Shown: piece after piece, positions 15,742-25,677 of the stretch
Layout of the letters: the number at the start of each line of letters is the position of its first letter
Numbering within the stretch: position 1 is the first letter of the stretch
NCBI GenBank assembly: GCA_963377175.1
Contig: CAUJNA010000191.1
Location: 318,045 to 382,044 of the forward strand
Origin: Effrenium voratum
Taxonomy: Eukaryota; Sar; Dinophyceae; Suessiales; Symbiodiniaceae
Direction of reading: 5' to 3'
Length of the DNA stretch: 64,000 nucleotides
Program-made: the position numbers and the translations under genes
Notes under the pieces: model-generated
Databases searched by the model: none
What the model was told of the DNA's origin: nothing
Seen by the model: only the letters and a program-made list of their open reading frames with translations

Positions 15742-18700
15742 ATGTACACCTATCCCAGATGCAAGGGGTTGTTGGGCATGTCCCACAATCCACTACTACG
15801 ACTGGTGGTGGTGATGGAGGGGGGAAACAACGGTACTACGCCCCCATTGGATTACGGTGGATTCCCGCCCAATGGGAATGGGCAGGGAGCGGGTCGACGT
15901 CAGTTGAGCCTCGCTGGTGGCGGAGGAGGACCTCCGGATGATCCACCCGATGATGAGGATGAGGATGACGACGACGAAGGAGATGAGGAAGACGAGGAAG
16001 AAGAAGAGGAAGAAGACGATCGGACACGGAGGAGACGAAGGAGATCGAGAGATAACCGAGAGATCAAGAATGATCGACCGAGAATCTCGAGGAAAGAGGC
16101 CGAGAGAGTATCTATTCCGGCCTGGCCAAAGATCCATCAACTTGACACCTGGAAGATGCAACTGCTGATGAATGTTCTGAGCGCATGTGCAGATCCAGAT
16201 ACCGACGCATGGACGAAATGGCTGGAGCAGGCTCTTGGGTTGAACCCAGACCTGGATTTGCTTAGCGATTCAGGTGGCGACAGATTTGCTACGATAGATA
16301 TTAAGATGGCCATGGGCATGCAGAACATGCTGAAACAAGCACCTGACGAAGCCAAGGACGTATACCTCGATGCTACACGACACTCTGAACTACGACATCA
16401 ACAAGGGGTGATCGTGAAGGGACGAGAGTTGGTGGCATTAGTTATGCAATCATTCAGAACTTCCGATAGAACGGATCTTGTCTACCACATCGAGCATCTA
16501 TTCAACCTTGACTTTCCTGGCGACAAGAACTTGGTCATGTTCAGGAACAAATGGTATGATTTGCTGCTGAAGATGAGGAGCGAGGACAGACCCAGTAAGC
16601 TGGCTCTCAGAGACATCCTTTACAGGAAGATCAAAGGGAGCAAGAAGATGGAGTTCGGCCTCAATGCCTACCATAGACTACCGGACAAGCATCCTCAGAA
16701 GACGTATGAATTCTTATTGGCGTTGATCGACTATCAGATCAAGGCAGATCGGGAAGACCTGATGCTCGACATGAAGGAGAAATCGGTCAAGTCGATGATG
16801 AAGTCAGGCGGGAAGGATGCGGCTCCAGCAACTGGCAAACAGGAGAATCAGGGTGGCAAGGGCAGAAAGGGGAAACCCGGTGGACCTGATGCCGCTCCTG
16901 TGCTCCCAAAGGCCAAGGCAAAGGGCCACGCTGGCAAGAACGGCAAGTCCGACGGTGCCAGCGACAGAGGCAAGAGTCCGGGCGGAAGCAAGGATAACCC
17001 CTGCTGGTACCACTTCAAATCGGCGAAGGGGTGCGTGAAAGGAAATGAATGCACTTTTTCCCACAGCAAGAAGACGGAGCACAAGTTGGAGAGCATGTCC
17101 AAGGGGAAAGGAAAGGGCAAATCCAAGTCCAGATCATCGTCACCAAAGAGAGATGATGGAGCATGCTTCGCGTTTCAGAAGGGGAAGTGCGATAGGGGAA
17201 GCGCTTGTAAGTACAGGCATGAGCTCATCAAGAACAATTCAGCTCCAGCAACGTCAAATGACAAGGCGCAAGCCAAGTCGAAGGCTGCCGCCAAAGCCGC
17301 AGCGCCTGCCATTGCGAGGAGGGCCATCGCAATGCCCGCGATAGTCCTGAAGCAATCGGCTCCTGCAGGGAAGGAAAGCTTCAAGAAGGACGTTGATCAG
17401 GTCGAACCGGACGAAGCCGAGACTGTCTACCACGAGCACGATGACGACGCGATGAGCGAATCATCGAGATGGTCTGGCGAGTCCGAGATCCCCGAGAAAA
17501 TGGTGTGGTTCAAGGAAGAGCTCGACGTCGACGAGAATGGGGAGATCACCTACCTCGAAGACGAGAGAAGGCAATGGGAACGAAAAGGGGAATGGTACGG
17601 TTATGAGGACAATGAGAATGAACCTTATCAGTACGTGTACGTCGACGAGAAGAAGTTCAAAAGCAGTGATCATCGTGAATTATCAGCCTATCAAGTCCAA
17701 CGATCATTGATACGTGCGAAGATACTGAGAGAAGTGGTGGATGATGTATATAAGAAGCACTACTTCCCGGTGACCAAGGAGAGCAGCATAATGTTCGAGT
17801 ATGATCGGAACAAGGACGAGATCAAGGAATCGGCTGTCGACTGGAAGAAACAGCATGGTATGCCGAAGAACGTTTTCGCCATGTCAACGTGCATCAGCAA
17901 ACGGGTGAAATGGTTGATGGACACCGGATGTGGTCATGATCTCATCGGAAGAGCCAAGGCGAAGAGCCTGGGTGTCGACATCGTGAAAGATGACGACGAG
18001 ATCGTGTTCCAGACCGCGAATGGTTCCACTTCCACATCTGATGTGGCCAAGATAGTCGTGGACGAGTTGGACGAGACTGTCGAGCCGCATGTATTGGATG
18101 AGACACCCACGGTATTGTCAGTGGGGAGGAGATGCATGAAGATGGGTTATGCATTTCACTGGATGCCTGGTAAACTACCTTTCATGGTTACGCCAAAGCA
18201 GGGATTCGTGCACTTGCAGGTCAAGGACGACATCCCGTACCTAGTGAGTGATGGTAAACTTCGGAGTAACAGGCATCGCCCTACGATAGACGACCTCAAG
18301 GAGCACTTTTCGGAAGTATTGGCGATGGTAACGAACGACGAGGCAGATCAGGGAGGTGACGATGAGAACGACGTCACACCCGCCGCTGTCGGTGAGTCCG
18401 CAGAGGCCGAGGGCGAACACCACGACGGGGCATTCGACTTCGGGCCACCCGGAGGAGCCGGTCCGGTACGTCCGCCTCCCGTGGCTGAGGAAATACCTGT
18501 AGATGTTGGGTCAGTCCCGCATCGACATGGTGATGCCGAAGCTCACGAGGAAGAGGCTGACGAAGATGATCCAGATGCCGGAATCGAAGTAGACGTGTAC
18601 GAAGGATCATCAATAAAGAGGAAAGTGGGAGTCCTCAAGAAGGACGCCAACTCCATAGCTCATTTGCTTACACATAGGTACCGGAATCCCTTCTGCGAAT

Positions 18701-19512
18701 CATGCGTCAAGGCGAAGATGAGACACTTCAGATCGCGAACGGGAGCATTCAAAAGAGAAGTGAAGACGTTCGGTGACCTGGTGACGTTCGACTTTGTGAC
18801 GGCATCAGGAGATCATGAAGTGGAAGGCAGGTATGCGCTCATCATCCGGGACATATATACCGGAATTATCATGGCTTATCCCACCGCGAGAAGAGACACT
18901 GACTCAGTCGTCAGGGCTATCAAGCACTTCTGCGGGAGGAGGAAAATCAAGCAGGTATATTCGGATGACGGCCCGGAACTGATCAATGCGTGCGTGGAGC
19001 TGAAGCTGAACCACGACCTATCGCTGCCTGGACGGCCGCAGAACAATTCCCTTGCTGAAAGAACAAATCAATTCATCATTGACCAGACTTCGGCTTGTCT
19101 AGTACATGCCGGTCTACCCACGTGTTATTGGGTGCAGGCCATCACCACTCTGTGCCATCTCATGAACATCGAAGAGGTGAACGGATCGAGTGCATGGATG
19201 AGGCTGCATGGCGAGGAGTTCAAGGGCGAGAAGATACCTTTTGGTGCGCTAGTGGACTTCAAGCCAAGCGAAGCACGAGGGGGAAAGAGGGAGAAGTTCG
19301 AGCCGAGAGGGGAAACTGGTATATTTGCTGGATATGTGTTGAGCACCGGTATGCATTGGGCAAACAAGTATCGTGCTTGGGCACTTACTGCATTTGCGGG
19401 TGCAGAGCTGAACATCAAGAAGGCAAAGGTTCCACCTCGGTTGAGAATGCCACATCAGACGGAGAGGATGATTCTGAAATCTCCTCTGACATTCCCAATA
19501 CAACAGAAGTAG
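15742..19512 (+). CDS. Copia polyprotein part 1: Gag C-terminus with CCCH fingers, protease, integrase
   Basis: 1256 residues from the first ATG; the real protein probably joins upstream. An acidic D/E tract then an R-rich tract fill about residues 64-110. A helical Gag-like domain follows (about 120-350). Two CCCH zinc fingers come next: C421 in CWYHFKSAKGCVKGNEC..SH and C475 in CFAFQKGKCDRGSACKYRH. The aspartic protease active site is DTGCGHDLI (Asp 727). The integrase has a zinc-binding HLLTH...CESC segment at 974 and a catalytic core with Asp 1017 (VTFDFV), Asp 1075 (YSDDGPEL) and Glu 1106 (LAERTNQF). The Asp-Glu spacing is 30, shorter than the usual 35. The frame ends at TAG 19510-19512, but the same frame continues open beyond it into the RT part. 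Confidence 0.88.
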   Translation: MYTYPRCKGLLGMSHNPLLRLVVVMEGGNNGTTPPLDYGGFPPNGNGQGAGRRQLSLAGGGGGPPDDPPDDEDEDDDDEGDEEDEEEEEEEDDRTRRRRRRSRDNREIKNDRPRISRKEAERVSIPAWPKIHQLDTWKMQLLMNVLSACADPDTDAWTKWLEQALGLNPDLDLLSDSGGDRFATIDIKMAMGMQNMLKQAPDEAKDVYLDATRHSELRHQQGVIVKGRELVALVMQSFRTSDRTDLVYHIEHLFNLDFPGDKNLVMFRNKWYDLLLKMRSEDRPSKLALRDILYRKIKGSKKMEFGLNAYHRLPDKHPQKTYEFLLALIDYQIKADREDLMLDMKEKSVKSMMKSGGKDAAPATGKQENQGGKGRKGKPGGPDAAPVLPKAKAKGHAGKNGKSDGASDRGKSPGGSKDNPCWYHFKSAKGCVKGNECTFSHSKKTEHKLESMSKGKGKGKSKSRSSSPKRDDGACFAFQKGKCDRGSACKYRHELIKNNSAPATSNDKAQAKSKAAAKAAAPAIARRAIAMPAIVLKQSAPAGKESFKKDVDQVEPDEAETVYHEHDDDAMSESSRWSGESEIPEKMVWFKEELDVDENGEITYLEDERRQWERKGEWYGYEDNENEPYQYVYVDEKKFKSSDHRELSAYQVQRSLIRAKILREVVDDVYKKHYFPVTKESSIMFEYDRNKDEIKESAVDWKKQHGMPKNVFAMSTCISKRVKWLMDTGCGHDLIGRAKAKSLGVDIVKDDDEIVFQTANGSTSTSDVAKIVVDELDETVEPHVLDETPTVLSVGRRCMKMGYAFHWMPGKLPFMVTPKQGFVHLQVKDDIPYLVSDGKLRSNRHRPTIDDLKEHFSEVLAMVTNDEADQGGDDENDVTPAAVGESAEAEGEHHDGAFDFGPPGGAGPVRPPPVAEEIPVDVGSVPHRHGDAEAHEEEADEDDPDAGIEVDVYEGSSIKRKVGVLKKDANSIAHLLTHRYRNPFCESCVKAKMRHFRSRTGAFKREVKTFGDLVTFDFVTASGDHEVEGRYALIIRDIYTGIIMAYPTARRDTDSVVRAIKHFCGRRKIKQVYSDDGPELINACVELKLNHDLSLPGRPQNNSLAERTNQFIIDQTSACLVHAGLPTCYWVQAITTLCHLMNIEEVNGSSAWMRLHGEEFKGEKIPFGALVDFKPSEARGGKREKFEPRGETGIFAGYVLSTGMHWANKYRAWALTAFAGAELNIKKAKVPPRLRMPHQTERMILKSPLTFPIQQK

Positions 19513-22500
19513 AAGGTTGCCAACGAGACCTTGGAAGGGATAGAGATGTCTATCGATGCAATCGGTCTGGATGCGCGTGACCGCCTGATCGAAGATGAGG
19601 ACTACGAGCCTGAATTGCTGCAGAGTGACGAGAAGCGACTGCTTGACGATGAGGTCGATCAGATCGCTGGTCTACTGCTCGACGATGGCCCGGAGGTAAT
19701 CGCCGGAGATCGGGGGGATCATGCAGGAGAAGAAGATGCTAGACCGAGCTCTTCAAAAGGGAAGGGAGATGGACACCCTAAGGGCGATGAGAAGGTTGTA
19801 AAGTCCGACCTTCCACACGTGTCAGTTGGACTACCTGGGGATGGCATCACGTACGTCAACGACGATGGCAAGGAGGTTAAAATCGACAAGGCCGGAAGAC
19901 CGTATCCTGTCGGGAAGGATGGATTTAGGCTAATGAAGACATCGAGACCTCCGGAGTTCACTCCTGAAGAATGGAAGATGATGAGTAAGTATTACACCAA
20001 GGAAGAGAAGGCCGAGGTGAAGGGCGGTGGCAAAAGGAAAGAAGAAGATCCCAAGGGTAAGGAGTCTGAGATTTCCGCGCCGGCAGAGGCACGGACATTA
20101 CAGATGCCCGGTGGTAAGAGAATTCGAGCGATGCTTCGGAACCGCTGGGGTGGAGTAGAATGGCAGTACAATTGGGGATTGCGGAAGAACATATCAAAGA
20201 TCAAGAACCCAATGGATGGGAAGCACTTGGCTGAGCTTGAATGGGTCAGGATTGTTGTTAATCCTGTCGACGGGGTGGTTGTTCTCATGGATTCCAAACA
20301 GTCCCAAGACGTCATGAGACGAAACGTTCAGCTTGAGAAAGAATTTGAGTGTCTGGTGGTAATTTATGCCTGGAAGTTCAAGTCTGAGGAGCGATCAAAG
20401 TCGACTCCAAACTGGACGAAGGCGGTTGCATCAGTCATGGAGAGTCATAAAGACGAAGCTGAGACAGCATCGGGGACGGATCCATCGGTCGACGAATCGA
20501 CGGACCTCACCTGGTATGAATGGGAGGAGTCTGCTGAGATAGTTTCTGGAAAAGTGCCACTCGCAATGCCTGCGATAGGCGAAGACGGTGAAGCCAAGAA
20601 GTACCCATCGATGCCGTGCGTGACTTCTGAGCGAATACAGCACAGAGAGAAAGCTGTGAAAGTTGTACGATTCTTCGACGCTTTAGTATCCAGGCCGGTA
20701 GGCCGGAAAGAGATGTTGACCAACCCTGATGCATTGGCATCAATGAAGAAAGAGTGGTCGGGATTAATCGACCAGGGGGTCTTCGATCTTGGCGCGGTGC
20801 GTGAATATGACGCTGTAGCCAGAGAAGCAAAAGCGAAGGGGGAGGAAATACACATGGCTCGCGCACATGGCATTTGCGTTGAAAAGCACTCACAGTTGCC
20901 TGTTGGTGATCCTAAGAGGAAGTTCAAGGGTAGAGGCGTGTTGCTGGGGAACCAAGTGAAGAACCAAAGCTTTGAGGCTGCGATGTTTCAAGATTTGGGG
21001 AACTCCCCTGCTTCATTTGAAGCCTCGCGTTGGGCGGATTTTCTGGGTTGTCATGATGGCTGGGATGTGCAGATGGCCGACGCTGTTCAGGCGTATATAC
21101 AGGCCACCTTGAGAGGCACGCCGTGTTGGATTGAATTGCCACCGGAGGCCGTGCCAAGTGAATGCAAATGGGATAAGTACAGAAGACCAGTCGTCCCGTT
21201 GAGGAAGGCGCTGTACGGACACCCAGATGCGGGAACATTTTGGGAGCAGCACTGCGATGAGTCGGTGCGCGCCGTTGGTTTTGAGCCCATCGGCGAAGAA
21301 TGGCCTTCAGTGTACATTCACGAAAAGCTCCAGCTTGTTCTGGTTGTGTATGTCGACGACTTCAAAATGGCAGGGCCGCAGAAGAACCTTGCCCAAGGGT
21401 GGAGCATGTTGCGTACACGTTTGAAGATTGAGCCCGAGACTGGACTTGACATGTACCTTGGTTGCAATCAAAGCAAGGGAAACGTCACTCTCGGGAACGG
21501 ACACCGAGTAACAACGGTGACCTATGACATGGAACAGTTCCTACGTTCCTGTGTCGACCGCTATCTTGAAGTGGCGGGCGACGTGAAGTTGAATAAGGTT
21601 GTCACCCCTGAGTTGCATGAAGAAACAAAGAATCACGTCTCACGGAAGCCTGCCAGAGAGGGGCCGTCAGTCGTGTGCAATTGGTGTAACAATCTTGTGC
21701 CCACCGACGGTTCTGCCACAGTGCCGGACCAACGGGGAGGGACTCCTGAGTTGGCCATGAAGGAGCCCGTGCGTGGACACCTTGCTCCGCATGCCGCTAG
21801 CGTACTGATGAAGTTGCTGTACGGTGCGCGGATTGCTCGCTTCGATTTGTTGCGGCAAGTGAATCGCCTAGCACGGAACGTGCATAGGTGGACTGACTCC
21901 GATGATCGGGGTTTGCATCACTTGATGTGCTATGTGCATCATACCAAACATTGGCGCATGGTCGGTTGGGTTGGAGACCCTATGGACGATGTGCACTTGG
22001 CCTTGTATGCGGACGCTGACTTTGCGGGATGCATTGACTCGCTGCGTTCCACCTCCGGTGGACACTTGAATATACAAGGGCCTAATACCCGGTTTCCGTT
22101 GTCTGGCAGCTCTAAAAGACAGGGTTGTGTGAGTCACTCCACTCCCGAGGCCGAGATTGTTGCGGCCGACGTTGCCATGAGATCGATGGGTATGCCCGCT
22201 CTCAAGCTGGTAGAGCGGATTCTCAAGAAGTCACCGAACTTTGTGTTCTATGACGATAACAAGGCTATGATCGGTGTCGTGCGATCGGGGAGAAACCCCA
22301 CGATGCGCCACCTTGAGAGAAGCCATGGTGTTAGCATTTCGTGGATGCATGAGATGTTCACACGTGATTACATGTACTTGGCGTATGAGGTCACCGACAG
22401 GATGGCGGCCGATATTTACACCAAGGCGTTCAATGATGGGCGCAAATGGAAACATGCATGTTTGCAGATTGGTCTACTTGACCCGAGCTTGCTGTCTGAC

Positions 22501-24228
22501 CCGGATACCCTCAAGGCGCTCACACCCACGTGTGATCCCATAAAGGGGACCATGCAGACCGCTTCGGGGACAGTTGACGGAGTTCCAACATTTCCGTACA
22601 CACACATACCGATCATGCCCCCGGACCTATGGTGGTCTGGATTAACATCCAAAGAGGGATTGCATGAGCATGAAGGACATGATCCGGTTGTTGTTGCCAA
22701 GGGACCCAGATTGATGCGGGTAAAACCTCCACTCGCGGTTATGACACCGTTTGGGAGCAAGTGGCTTCGTTCCACTTGGTTTCTGAAGAATGGGTCATGG
22801 CTCAAAGTTGAGGATAGAGTTGACCCGGGGCTACAATGTGTGCGAATTGATGGTTGGGTTGAACGCGCAGTTTGGCAGTTTCATCCCGTACCGGTCGCTG
22901 CACCGGCGCGGGAACGGTCTCCACGACCACGACCAATTCACGTCGGGTCCGGGGATGTTGACATGCAGTCCGTGCTGGCCGCATTTGTTGAAGAACTGTC
23001 GAACGAGCGCATAGAGTTGAAGTGTGTTAACGACCTTGCTTTGGAAACGTTGCTCCGATTGAAATTGCTCATGCGTTGTCTGCATATCAATCACGAGCAG
23101 CTTGTCCCTGGTCGTTGTTTTGTTCCGTATCGCATTGCGGTGAAGCACAAGCCACAGTTAGCGCCGGGTATTGAACTCGCGATGGTCAAACACGACGGTG
23201 GTGTGCTTCGCGCTCCTGTTCATGTCTCGCTTCCTGGTATGAGAACTCGCACAGTCGTCACTCTTTACAGTGTTGACTTGGCTCGGCCCATCGTGCTGAT
23301 GGCATGTTCCGAACCACGTAACTGGTTCACTGCTCTTGCCCGCCATGACGGGCCGCAGGTTGTCACCATAACCCTGGTTGATGACTTACTGAGCGAGTAC
23401 GGGGGGAGAATCGCCAGACATGTGCTTACCAAACCTTCCGATTTGTTGTTCTTCGCCGGGCCTTGCACGGGGGGATCATCATGGGCACGCCTCAACAAGA
23501 CTCGCGGCATTGACACCGCAGAGAAAATCGAGGCCAAACAAAGAGAATTTTGGAGATTATTTGAACGGTTCGTTGAAATTAAACGGCATGCCATGACAAA
23601 ACGAGCTGCGATTTTGTTTGAGTTGCCTGGAAGTTGTGATTATTGGAAAGATGAGAGACTGCATGAGGTCGTGCATGATGGGACTAGTCACGAGTTTGAT
23701 GGGTGTCGCTATGGCTTGAAACAAAGATATGCAAAGAAACCCATGCCAATCAAGAAACCATGGAGAGTTGTCTCATGGAACTTTGAACTTGGTGGCTCGT
23801 TGTCTAAGAAATGCAATGGAAACCATGAGCATGGACCTTGTGCTGGTCGTGAAACCAAAGAAACCCAGTTGTACACGTCTATAATTGTGGGTGTGATCCT
23901 TCGCCGTTTTCGTGCTCGAGCAAGGTGCCTCAAACCGGCACCGTTGAAACTCGCTCTTGCTGCATTACGCGAAGGAGATCGCGGAAGCACCAAGCTACTG
24001 CGAGCGAAATCTGCACCACCCCAACTGCACAACCGAGGTGCTGGGCCAGTCCCGAACCTCTGGTGCATACGGGGAGCTGGGTCAGTCCCGAACCCCAAGC
24101 TTCAAGGAGGAGCTGGACGAGTTCGTCACTTCAATCTGAAGCTGGGATCGTATTGGGACAATTCCGTGGCTTCATTTGCTGCTGCTTATTTTGGGTTTTC
24201 CTGGTTCTGGAGAATATCATCAAGATGA
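19513..24228 (+). CDS. Copia polyprotein part 2: reverse transcriptase, RNase H and long C-terminal extension
   Basis: Same frame as part 1 after one TAG; the first ATG after the stop is at 19576 or earlier in-frame initiators at 19531. Numbers count from 19531. RT core: FKGRGVLLGN near 470, DVQMADAVQAYIQA near 515, LRKALYGHPDAGTFWE near 555 and the catalytic YVDD at 607. RNase H: Asp in YADADFAG (828), Glu in TPEAEIVAAD, Asp in YDDNKAMI and MAADIYTKAF. Copia polyproteins usually end soon after this; here some 550 more residues follow. They contain GPCTGGSSWARLN (1310), ILFELPGSCDYW (about 1364), CRYGL (1392) and KKCNGNHEHGPC (about 1427), a layout like a cytosine-5 methyltransferase or relative. 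Near the end are two G-A-G-[PS]-V-P motifs and an aromatic hydrophobic tail. The stop TGA overlaps the next ATG. Confidence 0.87.
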   Translation, partial: KVANETLEGIEMSIDAIGLDARDRLIEDEDYEPELLQSDEKRLLDDEVDQIAGLLLDDGPEVIAGDRGDHAGEEDARPSSSKGKGDGHPKGDEKVVKSDLPHVSVGLPGDGITYVNDDGKEVKIDKAGRPYPVGKDGFRLMKTSRPPEFTPEEWKMMSKYYTKEEKAEVKGGGKRKEEDPKGKESEISAPAEARTLQMPGGKRIRAMLRNRWGGVEWQYNWGLRKNISKIKNPMDGKHLAELEWVRIVVNPVDGVVVLMDSKQSQDVMRRNVQLEKEFECLVVIYAWKFKSEERSKSTPNWTKAVASVMESHKDEAETASGTDPSVDESTDLTWYEWEESAEIVSGKVPLAMPAIGEDGEAKKYPSMPCVTSERIQHREKAVKVVRFFDALVSRPVGRKEMLTNPDALASMKKEWSGLIDQGVFDLGAVREYDAVAREAKAKGEEIHMARAHGICVEKHSQLPVGDPKRKFKGRGVLLGNQVKNQSFEAAMFQDLGNSPASFEASRWADFLGCHDGWDVQMADAVQAYIQATLRGTPCWIELPPEAVPSECKWDKYRRPVVPLRKALYGHPDAGTFWEQHCDESVRAVGFEPIGEEWPSVYIHEKLQLVLVVYVDDFKMAGPQKNLAQGWSMLRTRLKIEPETGLDMYLGCNQSKGNVTLGNGHRVTTVTYDMEQFLRSCVDRYLEVAGDVKLNKVVTPELHEETKNHVSRKPAREGPSVVCNWCNNLVPTDGSATVPDQRGGTPELAMKEPVRGHLAPHAASVLMKLLYGARIARFDLLRQVNRLARNVHRWTDSDDRGLHHLMCYVHHTKHWRMVGWVGDPMDDVHLALYADADFAGCIDSLRSTSGGHLNIQGPNTRFPLSGSSKRQGCVSHSTPEAEIVAADVAMRSMGMPALKLVERILKKSPNFVFYDDNKAMIGVVRSGRNPTMRHLERSHGVSISWMHEMFTRDYMYLAYEVTDRMAADIYTKAFNDGRKWKHACLQIGLLDPSLLSDPDTLKALTPTCDPIKGTMQTASGTVDGVPTFPYTHIPIMPPDLWWSGLTSKEGLHEHEGHDPVVVAKGPRLMRVKPPLAVMTPFGSKWLRSTWFLKNGSWLKVEDRVDPGLQCVRIDGWVERAVWQFHPVPVAAPARERSPRPRPIHVGSGDVDMQSVLAAFVEELSNERIELKCVNDLALETLLRLKLLMRCLHINHEQLVPGRCFVPYRIAVKHKPQLAPGIELAMVKHDGGVLRAPVHVSLPGMRTRTVVTLYSVDLARPIVLMACSEPRNWFTALARHDGPQVVTITLVDDLLSEYGGRIARHVLTKPSDLLFFAGPCTGGSSWARLNKTRGIDTAEKIEAKQREFWRLFERFVEIKRHAMTKRAAILFELPGSCDYWKDERLHEVVHDGTSHEFDGCRYGLKQRYAKKPMPIKKPWRVVSWNFELGGSLSKKCNGNHEHGPCAGRETKETQLYTSIIVGVILRRFRARARCLKPAPLKLALAALREGDRGSTKLLRAKSAPPQLHNRGAGPVPNLWCIRGAGSVPNPKLQGGAGRVRHFNLKLGSYWDNSVASFAAAYFGFSWFWRISSR

Positions 24229-24884
24229 CTGCCAATCCGACTGTCGTCAACACGAATGAGTTCTTCTGCGTACCTGTTGGGAAATCTAGGCAAGCAGCAA
24301 TCTTCTTGGGAAATTTGGTGAAGAACGCCATCGAGGATGGCAAGAGGATGCCCAAGAGGATGGAGGTGAGCAGCGACCTGGGTATGTGCGTGAAGTGGAT
24401 CGAGGACATCGGCGTCCCCGCTATTTATGCATACTCAGCGTACTATTCTGCCAAGGGCCGCGGGATGATGAAAGGTGAAGGGCAGTCTATGAGGGTTGCC
24501 TTAGAGTTCATCAGCAAAGTTTTCGGACAGCTTTCTGCCGACGAATGTATGCTTGGATGGAGGGAATTCTGCAGCAAGGGAAAGAAGATCGTGTCAGCGC
24601 TGAACCAACTTTGCGGTGAGGCAACGATGCTGGCGAAGAACCCCGAGTTGCTCAACGTAACCAAGTACTGCATGGAAGGGGCGGATATGTTGAGATCAAT
24701 CGCGAACATCTGGGATCTCGCATTAGGCGTGGCCGAGGACAACGATGAACGGTCGTTCAAAGCAGCATTCCACCAGAACACCCCGGTTGGGGAGGTGTAC
24801 AAAGAATTCATCAACGACGAGTCATCTAGGGCATCGTCATCGAGAAGGTGGAGGAGCTCTGAGGAGTTCCAGACAACTGCATAG
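24225..24884 (+). CDS. Unrecognised ORF downstream of pol, coupled by ATGA overlap
   Basis: 220 residues from ATG 24225, which shares the bases ATGA with the stop of the polyprotein (24226-24228). The protein is mostly helical with conserved-looking Cys residues (CVKWIEDIG, ECMLGWREFCSKGKK, QLCGEATML). A hydrophobic stretch runs AIYAYSAYYSAKG. After TAG at 24882-24884 the same frame stays open (FERHDRRIARYRDRNWGKVF) into the next piece, so this is probably the first half of one protein of at least 480 residues. Such an extra ORF after pol is unusual for copia elements; env-like or accessory ORFs are known in some LTR elements. No function is assigned. Confidence 0.6.
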   Translation: MTANPTVVNTNEFFCVPVGKSRQAAIFLGNLVKNAIEDGKRMPKRMEVSSDLGMCVKWIEDIGVPAIYAYSAYYSAKGRGMMKGEGQSMRVALEFISKVFGQLSADECMLGWREFCSKGKKIVSALNQLCGEATMLAKNPELLNVTKYCMEGADMLRSIANIWDLALGVAEDNDERSFKAAFHQNTPVGEVYKEFINDESSRASSSRRWRSSEEFQTTA

Positions 24885-25677
24885 TTTGAGAGGCACGACC
24901 GGAGAATCGCAAGATACAGAGATCGAAACTGGGGGAAAGTGTTCACGTTGAGCGTGATCAAGGCTCCCAAGATCGACTCCTACGGTCGTGGTTCCAAGGA
25001 CGACTACCAGAAGAATTGGGACCTTGGGTTGGTCTACCAGAATGAGCTGCAGGCATCGATGAAGATCCTCGCATATGCACTGAGGAGGGATGAGAATGCC
25101 AGCCAGAACAACCTATTGCGCTGGATGATCTGTGGGTCAACCCCCAGTGACATCTCTGACGCGTGCATTGGAGCGGTCAATTCGCTCATGTGCGTATCTT
25201 TCATCATGAGGAGATTGCAGCCATTGCTCGGTGAGAAGGACTCCAAAGATCAGTCGTATACAGCTTATTTCCGTCCAGACAAAAGGGAGCTGAACGATCT
25301 CTACCGGGAGATTGAGTACGCCAGGGGTTTCCTATGGTGCATCGATATGATCTATGAGTCGAAGCTGCCTGCGATGAACATCAACTCCATCAGTTTGGCA
25401 CCGCACGCGGCTGACAGGGCCGCTGAGAACCAAGATCGGCGCAAGTGGGTAAGCTGGATGAAGGAGATCGAGAAGAAGGCCGAGAAGGACGTCATGATCG
25501 AATTCTTCCAGACTAAATACTGCACGATTCATGAAATCGAGAGGGAACTGGAGAAGTACCCCGAGGATTTCGTGGTTGGGGAAGAGCCGACATGGTGGGT
25601 GATGGGCTCATCGAAGACGGAGCCGCCACGGAAGACGGAGCGACAGCAGAAGTCGGCATCAATCTCCGGGCAAAGGA
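24885..25677 (+). CDS. Continuation of the post-pol ORF, truncated by the gap
   Basis: Same frame as 24225-24884 after one TAG, open to the N gap. Helix-rich text with RYRDRNWGKVF near the start, LLRWMICGSTPSDISDAC in the middle and a run of charged residues (WVSWMKEIEKKAEKD) near the end. No known domain is recognised. Any reading through the gap into TACATA repeats is an artefact of unknown bases and of a repeat with no stops in some frames. Balanced codon use, like the polyprotein, argues that this belongs to the same element. Confidence 0.55.

Larger units (their letters stand above)
13757..25677 (+). mobile_element. Ty1/copia LTR retrotransposon, decayed, 3' end in assembly gap
   Basis: Domain order is Gag-like coiled coil, CCCH fingers, DTG protease, DDE integrase, reverse transcriptase, RNase H. 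Integrase before RT defines the Ty1/copia type. Base composition changes from very AT-rich to balanced within a few bases at about 13757, where TGTTAAAACC could be the start of a 5' LTR. The coding region is broken by at least three frameshifts (about 14985, 15600, 15820) and TAG codons at 19510-19512 and 24882-24884. It ends in a 100-N gap at 25678, so neither the 3' LTR nor target-site duplications can be checked. It appears inserted in the viral fibre gene, which would place the virus in the chromosome first. Confidence 0.88.
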
